A stretch of DNA of 64,000 bases from CAMLJR01 sp964631955 (lineage in GTDB: Bacteria; Pseudomonadota; Gammaproteobacteria; Pseudomonadales; CAMLJR01). Shown here one piece after another: positions 8,197-15,841 of the stretch; within the stretch, counting starts at the first letter, position 1; every line of letters starts with the position of its first letter. Position numbers and translations under genes: made by a program. Below the pieces are notes generated by a model, which had not been told where the DNA came from, did no database searches, and saw only the letters and a program-made list of their open reading frames with translations. Where the stretch lies: assembly GCA_964631955.1 (NCBI GenBank), contig CAZWBA010000012.1, positions 1 through 64,000 on the forward strand, read 5' to 3'.

Positions 8197-9090
8197 ATGA
8201 GTGATTCGGGACATAAACTGTCGACGTCCGCACTCGCGAAGGCGCTCGATATTCCGCTGCAGCAATTATTCGGCACACTGCGCGATTGCGGCTGGATTAA
8301 AAAAATCGAAGATGGCTGGGTGCTCACTGCCAAAGGCGAATTCGAGGGTGGCGAATATATTCACAGCAAACGCTACGGTCGTTACATCGTATGGCCGGAA
8401 GCGCTGCTCGAACATCAGTTGTTGCGCGGCATCGAGAGCAATCGCCTTCTCAACAGTGCGCAGATCGCGCGCAAATACCAGATCAGCGCGCGCGAGGTTC
8501 GCCGGTTACTGGGCGATATCGGTTTACTGCATCGCACCTTCAATGGCTGGGAGCTGACACGCGAGGGCGAACGTCTCGGCGGTGTGGTTATCGATAGCGC
8601 CACGTCAAACAATGATAGCGGCGATATCACCTGGCCCGAAAGCCTGCTCGAAAACACTATTGTCGTCGCACAATTCGAATATCTGCAGCGTATACATCAT
8701 GCGGGAGACGCTCAGGAGGGCGATCGACCGGAGGCCGATCTGTTTGCGGGTATCAGTGAATTCGATGCGCGCGACGGTCATCATTTTCACAGCCGCAATC
8801 AATTAATCGTATGCGACTGGCTGTATTTTTCGGGCGTGGCGCACGCGTGTCACTATCGTCTGCCGCTCGCTCACGAGCATCATGCGGATTTCTGGCTGCC
8901 GGCGGCGCAGGTGTATATCGAAGTTGGCGGCGATGAACAAGACGCCGCGGATATTGCAAGCGCACTGGAGCGAGTCGAAATCTATCGCAGGCATCAGTGG
9001 AAATTTGTCGAGGTCAGCGCCGGACATTTCGAGCATCTCGACGATCATCTCACGCGTACATTGCGTGAATTCGGCGTGCAAATATTGTAG
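8197..9090 (+). CDS. Unknown protein: winged-helix-like repeats plus PD-(D/E)xK-like nuclease domain
   Basis: I do not recognise a named gene. The 297-residue protein has two similar N-terminal modules of about 60 residues (LSTSALAKALDIPLQQLF...GWIKKIEDGWVLTAKGE and SAQIARKYQISAREVRRLL...GLLHRTFNGWELTREGE), each resembling a small helix-turn-helix/winged domain that ends with G-W-x-L-T-x-x-G-E. Each is followed by a WPE-L-LE element. The C-terminus has HSRNQLIVCDWLYF, then HHADFWLPAAQVYIEVGG, then a lysine-containing WKFVEVSAGHFEHL. That Asp...Glu-x-Gly order is like PD-(D/E)xK restriction-type nucleases (known mainly as helicase-linked nuclease tails), and I infer such a fold. ATG 8197 is preceded by AGGGGCGG; an ATG at 8167 is also in frame. 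Confidence 0.7.
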   Translation: MSDSGHKLSTSALAKALDIPLQQLFGTLRDCGWIKKIEDGWVLTAKGEFEGGEYIHSKRYGRYIVWPEALLEHQLLRGIESNRLLNSAQIARKYQISAREVRRLLGDIGLLHRTFNGWELTREGERLGGVVIDSATSNNDSGDITWPESLLENTIVVAQFEYLQRIHHAGDAQEGDRPEADLFAGISEFDARDGHHFHSRNQLIVCDWLYFSGVAHACHYRLPLAHEHHADFWLPAAQVYIEVGGDEQDAADIASALERVEIYRRHQWKFVEVSAGHFEHLDDHLTRTLREFGVQIL

Positions 9091-9107
9091 AGGTTGCAGA
9101 GGAATGT

Positions 9108-10097
9108 ATGGTCGATATCGTTGCAGTGCATACGCCCCTTAAATGCGCGAATGACGCGCCCGATGTGTTTCCATCACTGATCCGGCAATGCGCCGCGCTG
9201 GAGCCCCTGCCGGTAGCCGTGTGTCAGCCGGCCAGCGAAGTTGCACTGGGCGGTGTGATCGAAGCCGTCGCGGCAAAATTGATTGCACCGATCTGTGTCG
9301 GCAATCGCGCGGTTATCGAAGCCATTGCGCTGCAGAGTCGATTCGACATCAGCAAGCTGACGATCATCGACATTCCGGATGATGAAGCGGCGGCGCAACA
9401 CTGTGTCGAATTATGTCGAAACGGCGCTGCGCGCGCGCTCATGAAAGGCAGTCTGCACACCGATGTGATGATGCACGCGGTCATGAAGGGGGCTGTGGGT
9501 GCGCAGGCGCAGGGCTTGCGCGGCAAACGTCGTATCAGCCATGTATTTGTCATGGACGCGCCCGCGTATGCAAAGCCGTTGTTGATTACCGATGCCGCCG
9601 TCAATATCCAGCCCACGCTCGACGATAAAGTCGATATTCTGAAAAATGCGATCGATCTCGCGCAGGCATTGAATATTGTCATGCCGAAAGTGGCGATTCT
9701 GTCGGCAGTCGAAACAGTCAACGCAAAAATCGCATCGACCACCGATGCCGCCGCGCTGTGCAAAATGGTCGATCGCAAGCAGATTGAAGGCGCGGTGGTT
9801 GACGGGCCGCTGGCATTCGATACCGCGATCAGTGCGGAGGCAGCCCGTATAAAAGGTTTGCAGTCGAACGTGGCGGGGGACGTCGATATTCTGCTCGTGC
9901 CCGATCTTGAATCCGGCAACATGCTTGCAAAACAACTCGAATATCTGGGCGGTGCGAAAAATGCCGGCATCGTTCTCGGCGCGAGTGTGCCGATCATTTT
10001 GACGAGCCGCGCCGATTCGGCCGAAGATCGTCTGGCGTCGTGCGCAGTTGCCGTGCTGTATGCGCACTGGTCTGAAAAGAAAGCGAATCTCAAGTAA
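9108..10097 (+). CDS. Phosphate acetyl/butyryltransferase family protein
   Basis: Belongs to the PTA/PTB family that moves an acyl group between CoA and phosphate. Family signatures include AKLIAPICVGNRAVIEA near residue 60, ALMKGSLHTDVMMHAVM (about 109-125), ISHVFVMDAP, the LITDAAVNIQPTLDDK segment, and near the end LVPDLESGNMLAKQL. At 329 residues it is the short, butyryltransferase-like form with no MaoC hydratase domain. Acetate or butyrate kinase, the usual partner, is absent here, so acyl specificity is open. AGAGGA precedes ATG 9108. The stop codon lies inside a perfect 20-base tandem duplication, and rraA follows 45 bases later. Confidence 0.85.
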   Translation: MVDIVAVHTPLKCANDAPDVFPSLIRQCAALEPLPVAVCQPASEVALGGVIEAVAAKLIAPICVGNRAVIEAIALQSRFDISKLTIIDIPDDEAAAQHCVELCRNGAARALMKGSLHTDVMMHAVMKGAVGAQAQGLRGKRRISHVFVMDAPAYAKPLLITDAAVNIQPTLDDKVDILKNAIDLAQALNIVMPKVAILSAVETVNAKIASTTDAAALCKMVDRKQIEGAVVDGPLAFDTAISAEAARIKGLQSNVAGDVDILLVPDLESGNMLAKQLEYLGGAKNAGIVLGASVPIILTSRADSAEDRLASCAVAVLYAHWSEKKANLK

Positions 10098-10121
10098 AGA
10101 CAGCGAATCTCAAGTAAAGAC
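10082..10121 (+). repeat. Perfect 20-bp tandem duplication at the phosphotransacylase stop
   Basis: The unit agcgaatctcaagtaaagac occurs at 10082-10101 and again, without change, at 10102-10121. The first copy carries the TAA stop (10095-10097); the second adds an untranslated copy before rraA. Perfect identity suggests a recent event. Confidence 0.95.
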
Positions 10122-10142
10122 AGTTATGCCGGGAGTTGTTTC

Positions 10143-10640
10143 ATGTCCGAAATTTTGAGCACCTGCGATTTGTGCGACGAATATAAATCCGACGAGAGCG
10201 GCGGCTTTCGCGTGCTGCCGCCGCTTTACAGGAATTTCGGCGCGATCGAGCGTTTTGCAGGTTCTGTGGCAACGGTGAAATGTTTTGAGGACAACACGCT
10301 GGTAAAAGCCGTGGTCGAAAGCCCTGGTAATGGCCGTGTTCTGGTTGTCGACGGCGGCGGCTCCCTGCGCAAGGCACTGGTCGGCGGAAACCTCGCGCGC
10401 GCCGCTGCGGAAAATGGCTGGGCCGGCATTGTCGTCGATGGCTGCGTGCGCGATGTCGATGAATTGATGACATTCAATGTCGGCATCAAGGCGCTCGCAT
10501 CGATGCCGATGCCAACGATCAAGCGCAATGAAGGCCAGAGCGATGTTCCCGTGTTGCTGCATGGATGCTGGATTCGCCCCGGCGACTGGCTGGTGTCGGA
10601 TCGCGACGGGATTGTAATTTTGAACCAGAGGCCGGTCTGA
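10143..10640 (+). CDS. rraA: RraA family protein (RNase E activity regulator)
   Basis: RraA binds RNase E and lowers its activity; related proteins act as 4-hydroxy-4-methyl-2-oxoglutarate or oxaloacetate-cleaving lyases. The 165-residue protein has the family layout: N-terminal STCDLCDEY, LVVDGGGSLRKALVGGNLA (about 61-79), and the G-x20-R-D signature in GIVVDGCVRDVDEL (about 95-108), ending DWLVSDRDGIVIL. The intact Gly/Arg-Asp signature means a lyase function cannot be excluded. rne itself is in the same window at 19.6-22.3 kb. A perfect hairpin 11 bases after its stop (10652-10682) may end or protect its mRNA. Confidence 0.9.
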   Translation: MSEILSTCDLCDEYKSDESGGFRVLPPLYRNFGAIERFAGSVATVKCFEDNTLVKAVVESPGNGRVLVVDGGGSLRKALVGGNLARAAAENGWAGIVVDGCVRDVDELMTFNVGIKALASMPMPTIKRNEGQSDVPVLLHGCWIRPGDWLVSDRDGIVILNQRPV

Positions 10641-10651
10641 CGTTTAACATT

Positions 10652-10682
10652 AATGCGGTGCCGGCTAGCCCAGCACCGCATT
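10652..10682. terminator. Perfect 10-bp hairpin between rraA and phhB, with the phhB stop in its loop
   Basis: AATGCGGTGC (10652-10661) pairs exactly with GCACCGCATT (10673-10682). The 11-base loop contains the phhB stop (TAG on the minus strand, 10665-10667). No T tract follows on either strand, so this may be a stabilising or weak bidirectional end rather than a classic terminator for these convergent genes. Confidence 0.7.
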
Positions 10683-10952
10683 GATTCTCGCTGCAAGAGC
10701 GAAATCTTTCTCACTGATCCCATTCGCGTCGTGCGTGCTCAGCCAGATATCCACGCGGTTATAAATATTCAGCCATTCCGGGTGGTGATCCATGCGCTCG
10801 GCGACGAATGCAATCTGCGTCATGAAACCAAACGCTGTAGCGAAATCGGGAAACTGAATGCTGCGATAAAGTTTGCCGTCGCGCAGCGACCAGTCACTGA
10901 TGCGCGTCTGCAGACGCTGTTGAATATCTTCGAGTGCAAGTCTGGTTGACAT
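10665..10952 (-). CDS. phhB: Pterin-4a-carbinolamine dehydratase
   Basis: Dehydrates 4a-hydroxytetrahydrobiopterin to quinonoid dihydropterin, recycling the cofactor used by phenylalanine hydroxylase and perhaps supporting molybdopterin chemistry. The short protein (95 residues from this start) carries the active-site histidines in ERMDHHPEWLN followed by YNRVDIWLSTHDANGIS, the hallmark of the PCD/DCoH family. Start choice: ATG 10952 has GGGAG about eight bases upstream, while ATG 10958 (adding MT) is too close to it. phhA is not adjacent. trmA lies six bases further downstream in plus coordinates, upstream on this strand, so the two form a trmA-phhB unit. Confidence 0.9.
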   Translation of the reverse strand: MSTRLALEDIQQRLQTRISDWSLRDGKLYRSIQFPDFATAFGFMTQIAFVAERMDHHPEWLNIYNRVDIWLSTHDANGISEKDFALAARINAVLG

Positions 10953-10964
10953 AGTCATTCTCCC

Positions 10965-12053
10965 TTAACGCTTTTTAAGCAAAACGCCGCATTCCAGATG
11001 ATGTGTATATGGAAATTGATCGAACAGCGCGACCGCGTCGATGTGATGCGTGTTGATCAGCTCGCTGAGATTGTCACGCAGGGTAATCGGATTGCACGAG
11101 ATATACAAAATATGGTCGAAGCGCTGCGCGAGAGTGAGCGTGCGCCGGTCCAGACCTGCGCGTGGCGGATCGACGAGCAGCGTGCTGAAGCGATAGTCGC
11201 TGAGCGGAATATCGCGCAGACGACGGAATTCACGCTCGCCGGCCAGCGCGGTGCTGATTTCATCGCTCGACAAGCGGGCAAATGCGACGTTATCGATACG
11301 GTTGACTGCAAGGTTATGCTGTGCCGCCTGGATCGATATCTTCGATATCTCGGTTGCGAGCACGCGCTTGAAATACGGTGCAAGTGCAATCGTGAAGTTG
11401 CCGTTGCCGCAGTACAGCTCGATCAGATCGCCGCCGGCATTATTAATTTGTGCGCACGCCCAGTTGAGCATGTGCTGATTGATGTGACCGTTAGGTTGCG
11501 TGAAGCTGCCTTCGATCTGGCGGTATTCCAGAGTTCGTTCGTGAAGCGTTAATTTCTCTGTCACATAATCGCGGCTCAATACGATTTTCTGGCCACGGCT
11601 GCGACCGATGATGCCGACATCGAGCTGTGTCTGCAGTCGGGTTGCCGCACGCTGCCACTCATCGTCGAGTGAGCGGTGATAGACGAGCGTAATCAGTGCA
11701 TCGCCGCTCAATGTGGTGAGAAATTCCACCGTATACAAACGGCGTTTCAAAGCGGGATCGGCGAGCAATTTCGCGTGCAGCGCAGGCATCAGCTGATTGA
11801 TGCGTTGTGAACCGGCCGGGAACCCGGAGATGGTGATCGGTGTGCGCGGTGCATCGGGATCGAACATCACGTAATCGATGTGGTCGCCTTCGTGCCAGAT
11901 GCGAAATTCCGCACGCAGCCGGTAGTGCAGTGGCGGCGATGCAAACACCTGTGGCACGGGAATATTCAGTGACGCAAAATCCGCGAGAAACTGCTGCGTT
12001 TTGCTTTCAAGTTGCGCTGCATAGCGCGCGGGATCGACGACAGGTAGAGGCAT
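10965..12053 (-). CDS. trmA: tRNA (uracil-54-C5)-methyltransferase TrmA
   Basis: Makes ribothymidine at position 54 of the T-loop of tRNA using SAM. The 362-residue length is typical. An N-terminal RNA-contact region (PPLHYRLRAEFRIWH) is followed by the SAM-binding motif LIELYCGNGNFTIALA, then LLVDPPRAGLD and the catalytic-cysteine motif YISCNPITLRDNL, ending with the general base region in HHLECGVLLKKR. It lacks the TRAM domain and Fe-S cysteines of the related RlmD, which supports TrmA. phhB follows directly on the same strand. galE is divergent, about 127 bases away. Confidence 0.96.
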   Translation of the reverse strand: MPLPVVDPARYAAQLESKTQQFLADFASLNIPVPQVFASPPLHYRLRAEFRIWHEGDHIDYVMFDPDAPRTPITISGFPAGSQRINQLMPALHAKLLADPALKRRLYTVEFLTTLSGDALITLVYHRSLDDEWQRAATRLQTQLDVGIIGRSRGQKIVLSRDYVTEKLTLHERTLEYRQIEGSFTQPNGHINQHMLNWACAQINNAGGDLIELYCGNGNFTIALAPYFKRVLATEISKISIQAAQHNLAVNRIDNVAFARLSSDEISTALAGEREFRRLRDIPLSDYRFSTLLVDPPRAGLDRRTLTLAQRFDHILYISCNPITLRDNLSELINTHHIDAVALFDQFPYTHHLECGVLLKKR

Positions 12054-12180
12054 GGGTAAACCGCTGATGCTCGGAGGCCGGCATTATACGCCGCATGCAT
12101 GTCCCCGGCAGCAGCGAGTCTCGAAGCATTCTTCATCAGCTACAATACCCCGGTGATTACTTCAACGAACGGAGTGAAAT

Positions 12181-13194
12181 ATGAAGGTTTTGGTGACGGG
12201 TGGCGCGGGCTATATCGGCAGTCACACCTGTGTCGAACTGTTAAATGCAGGTCACGAAATCGTGGTGATCGATAATCTCAGCAATAGCAGCCCCGAATCG
12301 TTGCGACGCGTCGAGAAAATCACGGGGAAAAGAATCCGGCTGGAAATCATCGATATTCGCGATGCGCAAGCGCTCGATCGCATTTTTTCCGCAGATGCAA
12401 TCGATGCGGTCATCCATTTCGCCGGGCTGAAGGCAGTCGGTGAATCGGTAAGCCAGCCGCTGCATTATTACCAGAACAATGTGCAGGGCACGCTGACTTT
12501 GTGCGAAGTCATGGCACGTCATCATGTTTTCAATCTTGTTTTCAGTTCATCGGCGACGGTGTATGGCGATCCCCATACCGTGCCAATCACGGAAGATTTT
12601 CCGCTCTCGGCGACCAATCCCTATGGCCGCTCGAAATTGATGGTTGAGGAAATCCTGCGTGATCTTGGGAAATCCGATACGCGCTGGAATTGCATTTTAT
12701 TGCGTTATTTCAATCCTGTCGGCGCGCATGCCAGCGGCCTGATCGGCGAAGATCCCAATGGCATTCCCAATAATCTGCTGCCCTATATTTCGCAGGTGGC
12801 AGTGGGCAAGCTCGAATGCTTATCGGTATTCGGCAACGACTATCCCACGCAGGATGGCACTGGCGTGCGCGATTTCATTCACGTCGTCGATCTTGCCATC
12901 GGCCATCTGAAGGCACTCGAAAAACTTGCGAGCAATCCGCGTGTGGTGGCGTATAACCTCGGCACGGGACAGGGATATTCCGTTCTCGACATGATTGCCG
13001 CGTTTGAAAAAGCGAGCGATAGAAAAATCAATTTCAAGTTCGCGCCACGTCGTCCCGGTGATATCGCGACATGTTTTGCAGCGCCGGAATTTGCCGCGCG
13101 TGAATTGAACTGGCGCGCCGAGCGTGGTATTGAGGAAATGACGCGCGATGGATGGAATTGGCAGAAGAATAATCCGCAGGGATACGAACAATAA
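12181..13194 (+). CDS. galE: UDP-glucose 4-epimerase
   Basis: Interconverts UDP-glucose and UDP-galactose with bound NAD+, for galactose use and for surface polysaccharide precursors. It has the Rossmann motif GGAGYIGSHT at 7-16, the serine-bearing SSSATVYGDP, the catalytic Tyr/Lys in NPYGRSKLMVE, and the sugar-nucleotide loop LRYFNPVGAH. Length 337 is normal. GGAGTG just upstream supports the ATG. It stands alone between divergent trmA and the convergent tus/trpD2 unit, so regulation with a gal operon is not evident. Confidence 0.97.
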   Translation: MKVLVTGGAGYIGSHTCVELLNAGHEIVVIDNLSNSSPESLRRVEKITGKRIRLEIIDIRDAQALDRIFSADAIDAVIHFAGLKAVGESVSQPLHYYQNNVQGTLTLCEVMARHHVFNLVFSSSATVYGDPHTVPITEDFPLSATNPYGRSKLMVEEILRDLGKSDTRWNCILLRYFNPVGAHASGLIGEDPNGIPNNLLPYISQVAVGKLECLSVFGNDYPTQDGTGVRDFIHVVDLAIGHLKALEKLASNPRVVAYNLGTGQGYSVLDMIAAFEKASDRKINFKFAPRRPGDIATCFAAPEFAARELNWRAERGIEEMTRDGWNWQKNNPQGYEQ

Positions 13195-13200
13195 TGCACG

Positions 13201-13220
13201 GGCGGACCTGCGTGTCCGCC
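13201..13220. terminator. Hairpin between convergent galE and trpD2
   Basis: GGCGGAC (13201-13207) pairs with GTCCGCC (13214-13220) around a six-base loop, between the galE stop and the minus-strand stop at 13228. There is no strong T run, so termination strength is uncertain. Confidence 0.5.
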
Positions 13221-13227
13221 GTTGATT

Positions 13228-14247
13228 TCATGACAAACGGTTGCGGTCGCGTTTATCCCAATATTTCTCGGCCAATTGCATTGCATCGTCATGCTTCGAC
13301 GCCCTTCCGAGCAGGTGCAGTGCAATCGCGATCGTTCCTTTGATAGCCAGTTCGCCGTAATTGTCGTCGGCTTTACCGCGCCACACATTTCGCAAATGTT
13401 CCACATCGAGTGTATCTGACTGCTCCTGACGGCCATCGATTAATTTCGGCCAGATGTCTTCGCCGAGAGCGCCTTCGTGTACGTGGTAAATCCTGCACAA
13501 TGCTTCGGGTTTACGTTCGATTTCGCCACCTTCGCCCTTGAATACACTGGAATGCGGTTGTCCCAAGTTGGCAGCGGCTTGCTGATGATGCACTGCATAC
13601 GCGGGATGAAAAATGCTGTGCAGCGAACAGGGCGCGCGCAAGGGATTCAATAAACGCACCAGCGTATGCACTGGCGAGCGCAAACCGAGGTCGTTGCGTA
13701 AATCGATCATCGATTGCAACGGCGTACAGAAATTTCGCAGTGGCATAAAGGCAAAGCGGGTTCGATCGAGTGCGGCGCCGACATCGGCCCAGGTACTCGC
13801 TGACGGGATGCCCAGCGCATTCAGGACGTCTTCGGTGTAAACGCGGCCTTTGGTGTGGCCGGAAGCGCCGTGTATAAAGATGCGCAGGCCATTATCGGCG
13901 AGCGTCAGCGCGCTCAGCAGAAACCACGGCAAATGTTTGCGTTTTCCCGCGTAGCTTGACCAGTCGATATCGACGGGAATGTCGAGCGGTGCGGCGATGA
14001 CATCGCGAGCTGCTTCGACGAATCCTGTCAGTTCATCGGCACTCTCTTCTTTTACCCGCAGCAGCATGAGAAATGCACCGAGCTGCACGTCTTTGACGCG
14101 ACCCTGCAGGATCATGCGCATCGCTGTGCGCGCTTCGTCGCGGGTCAACGAGCGCGAACCGGTTTTGCCTTTGCCGAGAATGCGTACGAATGGTGCGAAT
14201 GCATGTTCGTTCGGTTTAGCGATGAGATCGAGGTGTTGCGGTGACAT
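13228..14247 (-). CDS. ybiB: Glycosyltransferase/phosphoribosyltransferase-like protein (TrpD2/YbiB type)
   Basis: A homologue of anthranilate phosphoribosyltransferase lacking a Trp role: the TrpD2/YbiB family, whose E. coli member binds nucleic acid and is linked to DNA-damage responses. The fold is shown by LTRDEARTAMRMILQGRVKDVQLGAF near residue 35 and the pyrophosphate-loop region IFIHGASGHTKGRVYTEDVL, which departs from the TrpD consensus GTGGD. A later PLRAPCSLHSIFHPAYA segment is also typical. I chose ATG 14247, with GAGGA upstream on this strand; the frame extends to 14328 but into non-conserved sequence. It is the last gene of the tus operon, 46 bases after tusE. Confidence 0.82.
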   Translation of the reverse strand: MSPQHLDLIAKPNEHAFAPFVRILGKGKTGSRSLTRDEARTAMRMILQGRVKDVQLGAFLMLLRVKEESADELTGFVEAARDVIAAPLDIPVDIDWSSYAGKRKHLPWFLLSALTLADNGLRIFIHGASGHTKGRVYTEDVLNALGIPSASTWADVGAALDRTRFAFMPLRNFCTPLQSMIDLRNDLGLRSPVHTLVRLLNPLRAPCSLHSIFHPAYAVHHQQAAANLGQPHSSVFKGEGGEIERKPEALCRIYHVHEGALGEDIWPKLIDGRQEQSDTLDVEHLRNVWRGKADDNYGELAIKGTIAIALHLLGRASKHDDAMQLAEKYWDKRDRNRLS

Positions 14248-14293
14248 GAGCGATTCCTCGCGGATGAGGGCATTGCCAGGCTTGAGCGTTGAA

Positions 14294-14623
14294 CTACAGA
14301 CAATTTTCAGGACGCGGCAAGCCTGCAATTTTGCTCGCGATTTTCGCGGGGCTGCCCGGAAATAATTTCAGCAGATAAATGCTGCTGCCTTTTTCCTTGC
14401 CCAGTTGCTGGCCGACATATTTTACCAGCGCGCGCATGGCGGGCGATTGCTCGAACTGCTGATAAAACTCGCGCAATAAATTCAGAATTTCCCAGTGTGC
14501 ATCAGTCAGCACGATACTTTCCCGAGTCGCGATGGTGCTGGCGATAACAGCATCCCACTCGTCGTAGTGCTCCAGAAATCCATCGCCATCGGTGGCGATG
14601 TCGCGGCCATCGATATGCAGCAT
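14294..14623 (-). CDS. tusE: Sulfurtransferase TusE (DsrC-like)
   Basis: Final carrier in the relay TusA-TusBCD-TusE-MnmA that brings sulfur to the wobble uridine of tRNA (2-thiouridine). The 109-residue protein has the DsrC fold signature (DGDGFLEHYDEWD, then LTDAHWEILNLLREFY, then GSSIYLLKLFPGSPAKIASKIAGLPRP) and the essential penultimate Cys in ENCL. ATG 14623 is four bases after the tusB stop, so translation is probably coupled. A longer in-frame extension exists upstream but overlaps tusB and is not conserved. Confidence 0.94.
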   Translation of the reverse strand: MLHIDGRDIATDGDGFLEHYDEWDAVIASTIATRESIVLTDAHWEILNLLREFYQQFEQSPAMRALVKYVGQQLGKEKGSSIYLLKLFPGSPAKIASKIAGLPRPENCL

Positions 14624-14627
14624 CGAT

Positions 14628-14921
14628 TCAATACCAGGCCAGCATTTTGGGCTGGCTGATGCAGAGCTGGACGAAGCCTTCGTAATCGATACCATGAACT
14701 TCTCGCGCAATGCGCTGGGTGAGCCCCCGCGCATCGACATCGGGTTGCAGCACATAAATCGAAGCCACTTTTTCGGATAATAATTTTATCCATTCGCTAT
14801 TGGTGAGAGCGGCATACACACCATCTTCAATCAGCAGAATGATATCGTCGGCGTCGCAGATACGCAGACAGTCGGCGATATGCTGATGGGAATACGGCGA
14901 TTTGTTGATGGTATGCAGCAT
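14628..14921 (-). CDS. tusB: Sulfurtransferase subunit TusB (DsrH-like)
   Basis: Small subunit of the TusBCD hexamer, which relays persulfide sulfur from TusA to TusE. The 97 residues start MLHTINKSPYS, the usual TusB opening, and contain DDIILLIEDGVYAAL and a C-terminal DYEGFVQLCISQPKMLAWY typical of the DsrH family. It lies between tusC (26 bases upstream) and tusE (4 bases downstream). An 11-base direct repeat occupies the short tusC-tusB spacer. Confidence 0.92.
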   Translation of the reverse strand: MLHTINKSPYSHQHIADCLRICDADDIILLIEDGVYAALTNSEWIKLLSEKVASIYVLQPDVDARGLTQRIAREVHGIDYEGFVQLCISQPKMLAWY

Positions 14922-14922
14922 G

Positions 14923-14958
14923 GCGGTTCTTAAGGCTCAAGCGGTTCTTAAAAATTTA
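14923..14958 (-). repeat. 18-bp period direct repeat at the tusC stop / tusB start
   Basis: gcggttcttaa occurs at 14923-14933 and 14941-14951 with a period of 18 bases (13 of 18 positions agree across full units). On the minus strand the upstream copy overlaps the tusC TAA (14948-14950) and the other abuts the tusB ATG. Confidence 0.65.
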
Positions 14959-15310
14959 AAACGACATCGTGTTGTTCGAGCAATGCGGCGATTTCAATAT
15001 GGCTGACGGTTTGCACGGGCAGCGATAAATCCGCGGTCGTCAAACCGCGTTGCTGCAGAGCATCGACATCGACATACAGTGTATCGATATCGTAAAACGG
15101 CAGCGCGCCGAGTTGCTTTTCAAATGACTTCTCGCTTATTTCGACACTGGCGTGCCCGCTCAATAACTGCGTCACGCCATCACCGAGAAACAACAGGGTA
15201 ATCGGCTGATCGAATGCTGCGGTCGCGAGCGCGGCGTCGAGCGCTTCGCGCGCATACGACTCGCCATAAGGTGGCCGCCGGCAAATGATGAGGTGTCGTT
15301 TGGTCTTCAT
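14948..15310 (-). CDS. tusC: Sulfurtransferase subunit TusC (DsrF-like)
   Basis: Second subunit of the TusBCD complex in tRNA 2-thiolation. It is 120 residues: KRHLIICRRPPYGESYAREALDAAL at the N-terminus, the TLLFLGDGVTQLL strand-loop, LPFYDIDTLYVDVDALQQRGL and a C-terminal HDVVLNF are family features. ATG 15310 is the only start that keeps the conserved length. A small duplication has placed another ATG 14 bases upstream in a different frame, creating a five-codon mini-frame whose TGA overlaps the tusC ATG. Confidence 0.9.
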   Translation of the reverse strand: MKTKRHLIICRRPPYGESYAREALDAALATAAFDQPITLLFLGDGVTQLLSGHASVEISEKSFEKQLGALPFYDIDTLYVDVDALQQRGLTTADLSLPVQTVSHIEIAALLEQHDVVLNF

Positions 15311-15329
15311 GATACGGTCTTCATGATTT
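15302..15329 (-). repeat. 14-bp tandem duplication at the tusC start codon
   Basis: ggtcttcatgat occurs at 15302-15313 and 15316-15327 (period 14). On the minus strand this doubles the ATGAAGACC start of tusC. The upstream copy reads Met-Lys-Thr-Val-Ser-stop, with the stop overlapping the true start codon. Confidence 0.75.
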
Positions 15330-15362
15330 TGTATTCGACATTGATACGCCGGACATCTCTGG

Positions 15363-15758
15363 TCAGGCTCCAAACATGACGACGCGGTCGGCCAGCGCGC
15401 AGGCTTCGACCCATTGCCCAAGCCCCGATAAATCAAACTGCGGATGAAGATTGCCGCCGCTTCGGGCATAGCGTTTGGCTTCGCTGTCGTTGAGTATGCC
15501 GCGTTTGAGCGCGCTGGCAACGCAGATCACCAGGTCGATATTGTATTGATGCGCGAGCTCGGCCCATTGCGTTGCCATCGACGGCTGGCCAGCGGCAGGA
15601 ACTGCGAAATCGCTGCCGCAATGGACGCCATCATGAAAAAAGAACACGCGAATAACGCGATGACCTGCAGCGACCGCTGCACGCGCGAAAGCGAGCGCGG
15701 TAGCGGGGCTTTGCGTGGAGTTCGGTGCGCCGAGCACCATCAGTGCAAACGTTGTCAT
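15363..15758 (-). CDS. tusD: Sulfurtransferase subunit TusD (DsrE-like)
   Basis: Catalytic subunit of TusBCD: it takes persulfide from TusA on a conserved Cys, seen here in DLVICVASALKRGIL (Cys near residue 78). The 131-residue protein begins with the DsrE pattern FALMVLGAPNSTQSPATALAF and contains VIRVFFFHDGVHCG. It is the first gene of the tusDCBE-trpD2 unit on the minus strand. The spacer upstream holds the yccA terminator, so the unit should have its own promoter in or near 15760-15795. Confidence 0.93.
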   Translation of the reverse strand: MTTFALMVLGAPNSTQSPATALAFARAAVAAGHRVIRVFFFHDGVHCGSDFAVPAAGQPSMATQWAELAHQYNIDLVICVASALKRGILNDSEAKRYARSGGNLHPQFDLSGLGQWVEACALADRVVMFGA

Positions 15759-15793
15759 TGGCTATAAGAATCGAGTGACGAAGTGCTGTAAAT

Positions 15794-15823
15794 AAAAAAG
15801 CCCCGGAACATGCCGAGGCTTTT
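15794..15823 (-). terminator. Rho-independent terminator of the yccA-type gene
   Basis: An 11-base arm, aaaagccccgg (15796-15806), pairs with ccgaggctttt (15813-15823) with one mismatch around a six-base loop. Read on the minus strand it ends in six Ts, a strong terminator just after the yccA stop. Confidence 0.88.
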
Positions 15824-15841
15824 CGCGGTGGACCAGACGGC

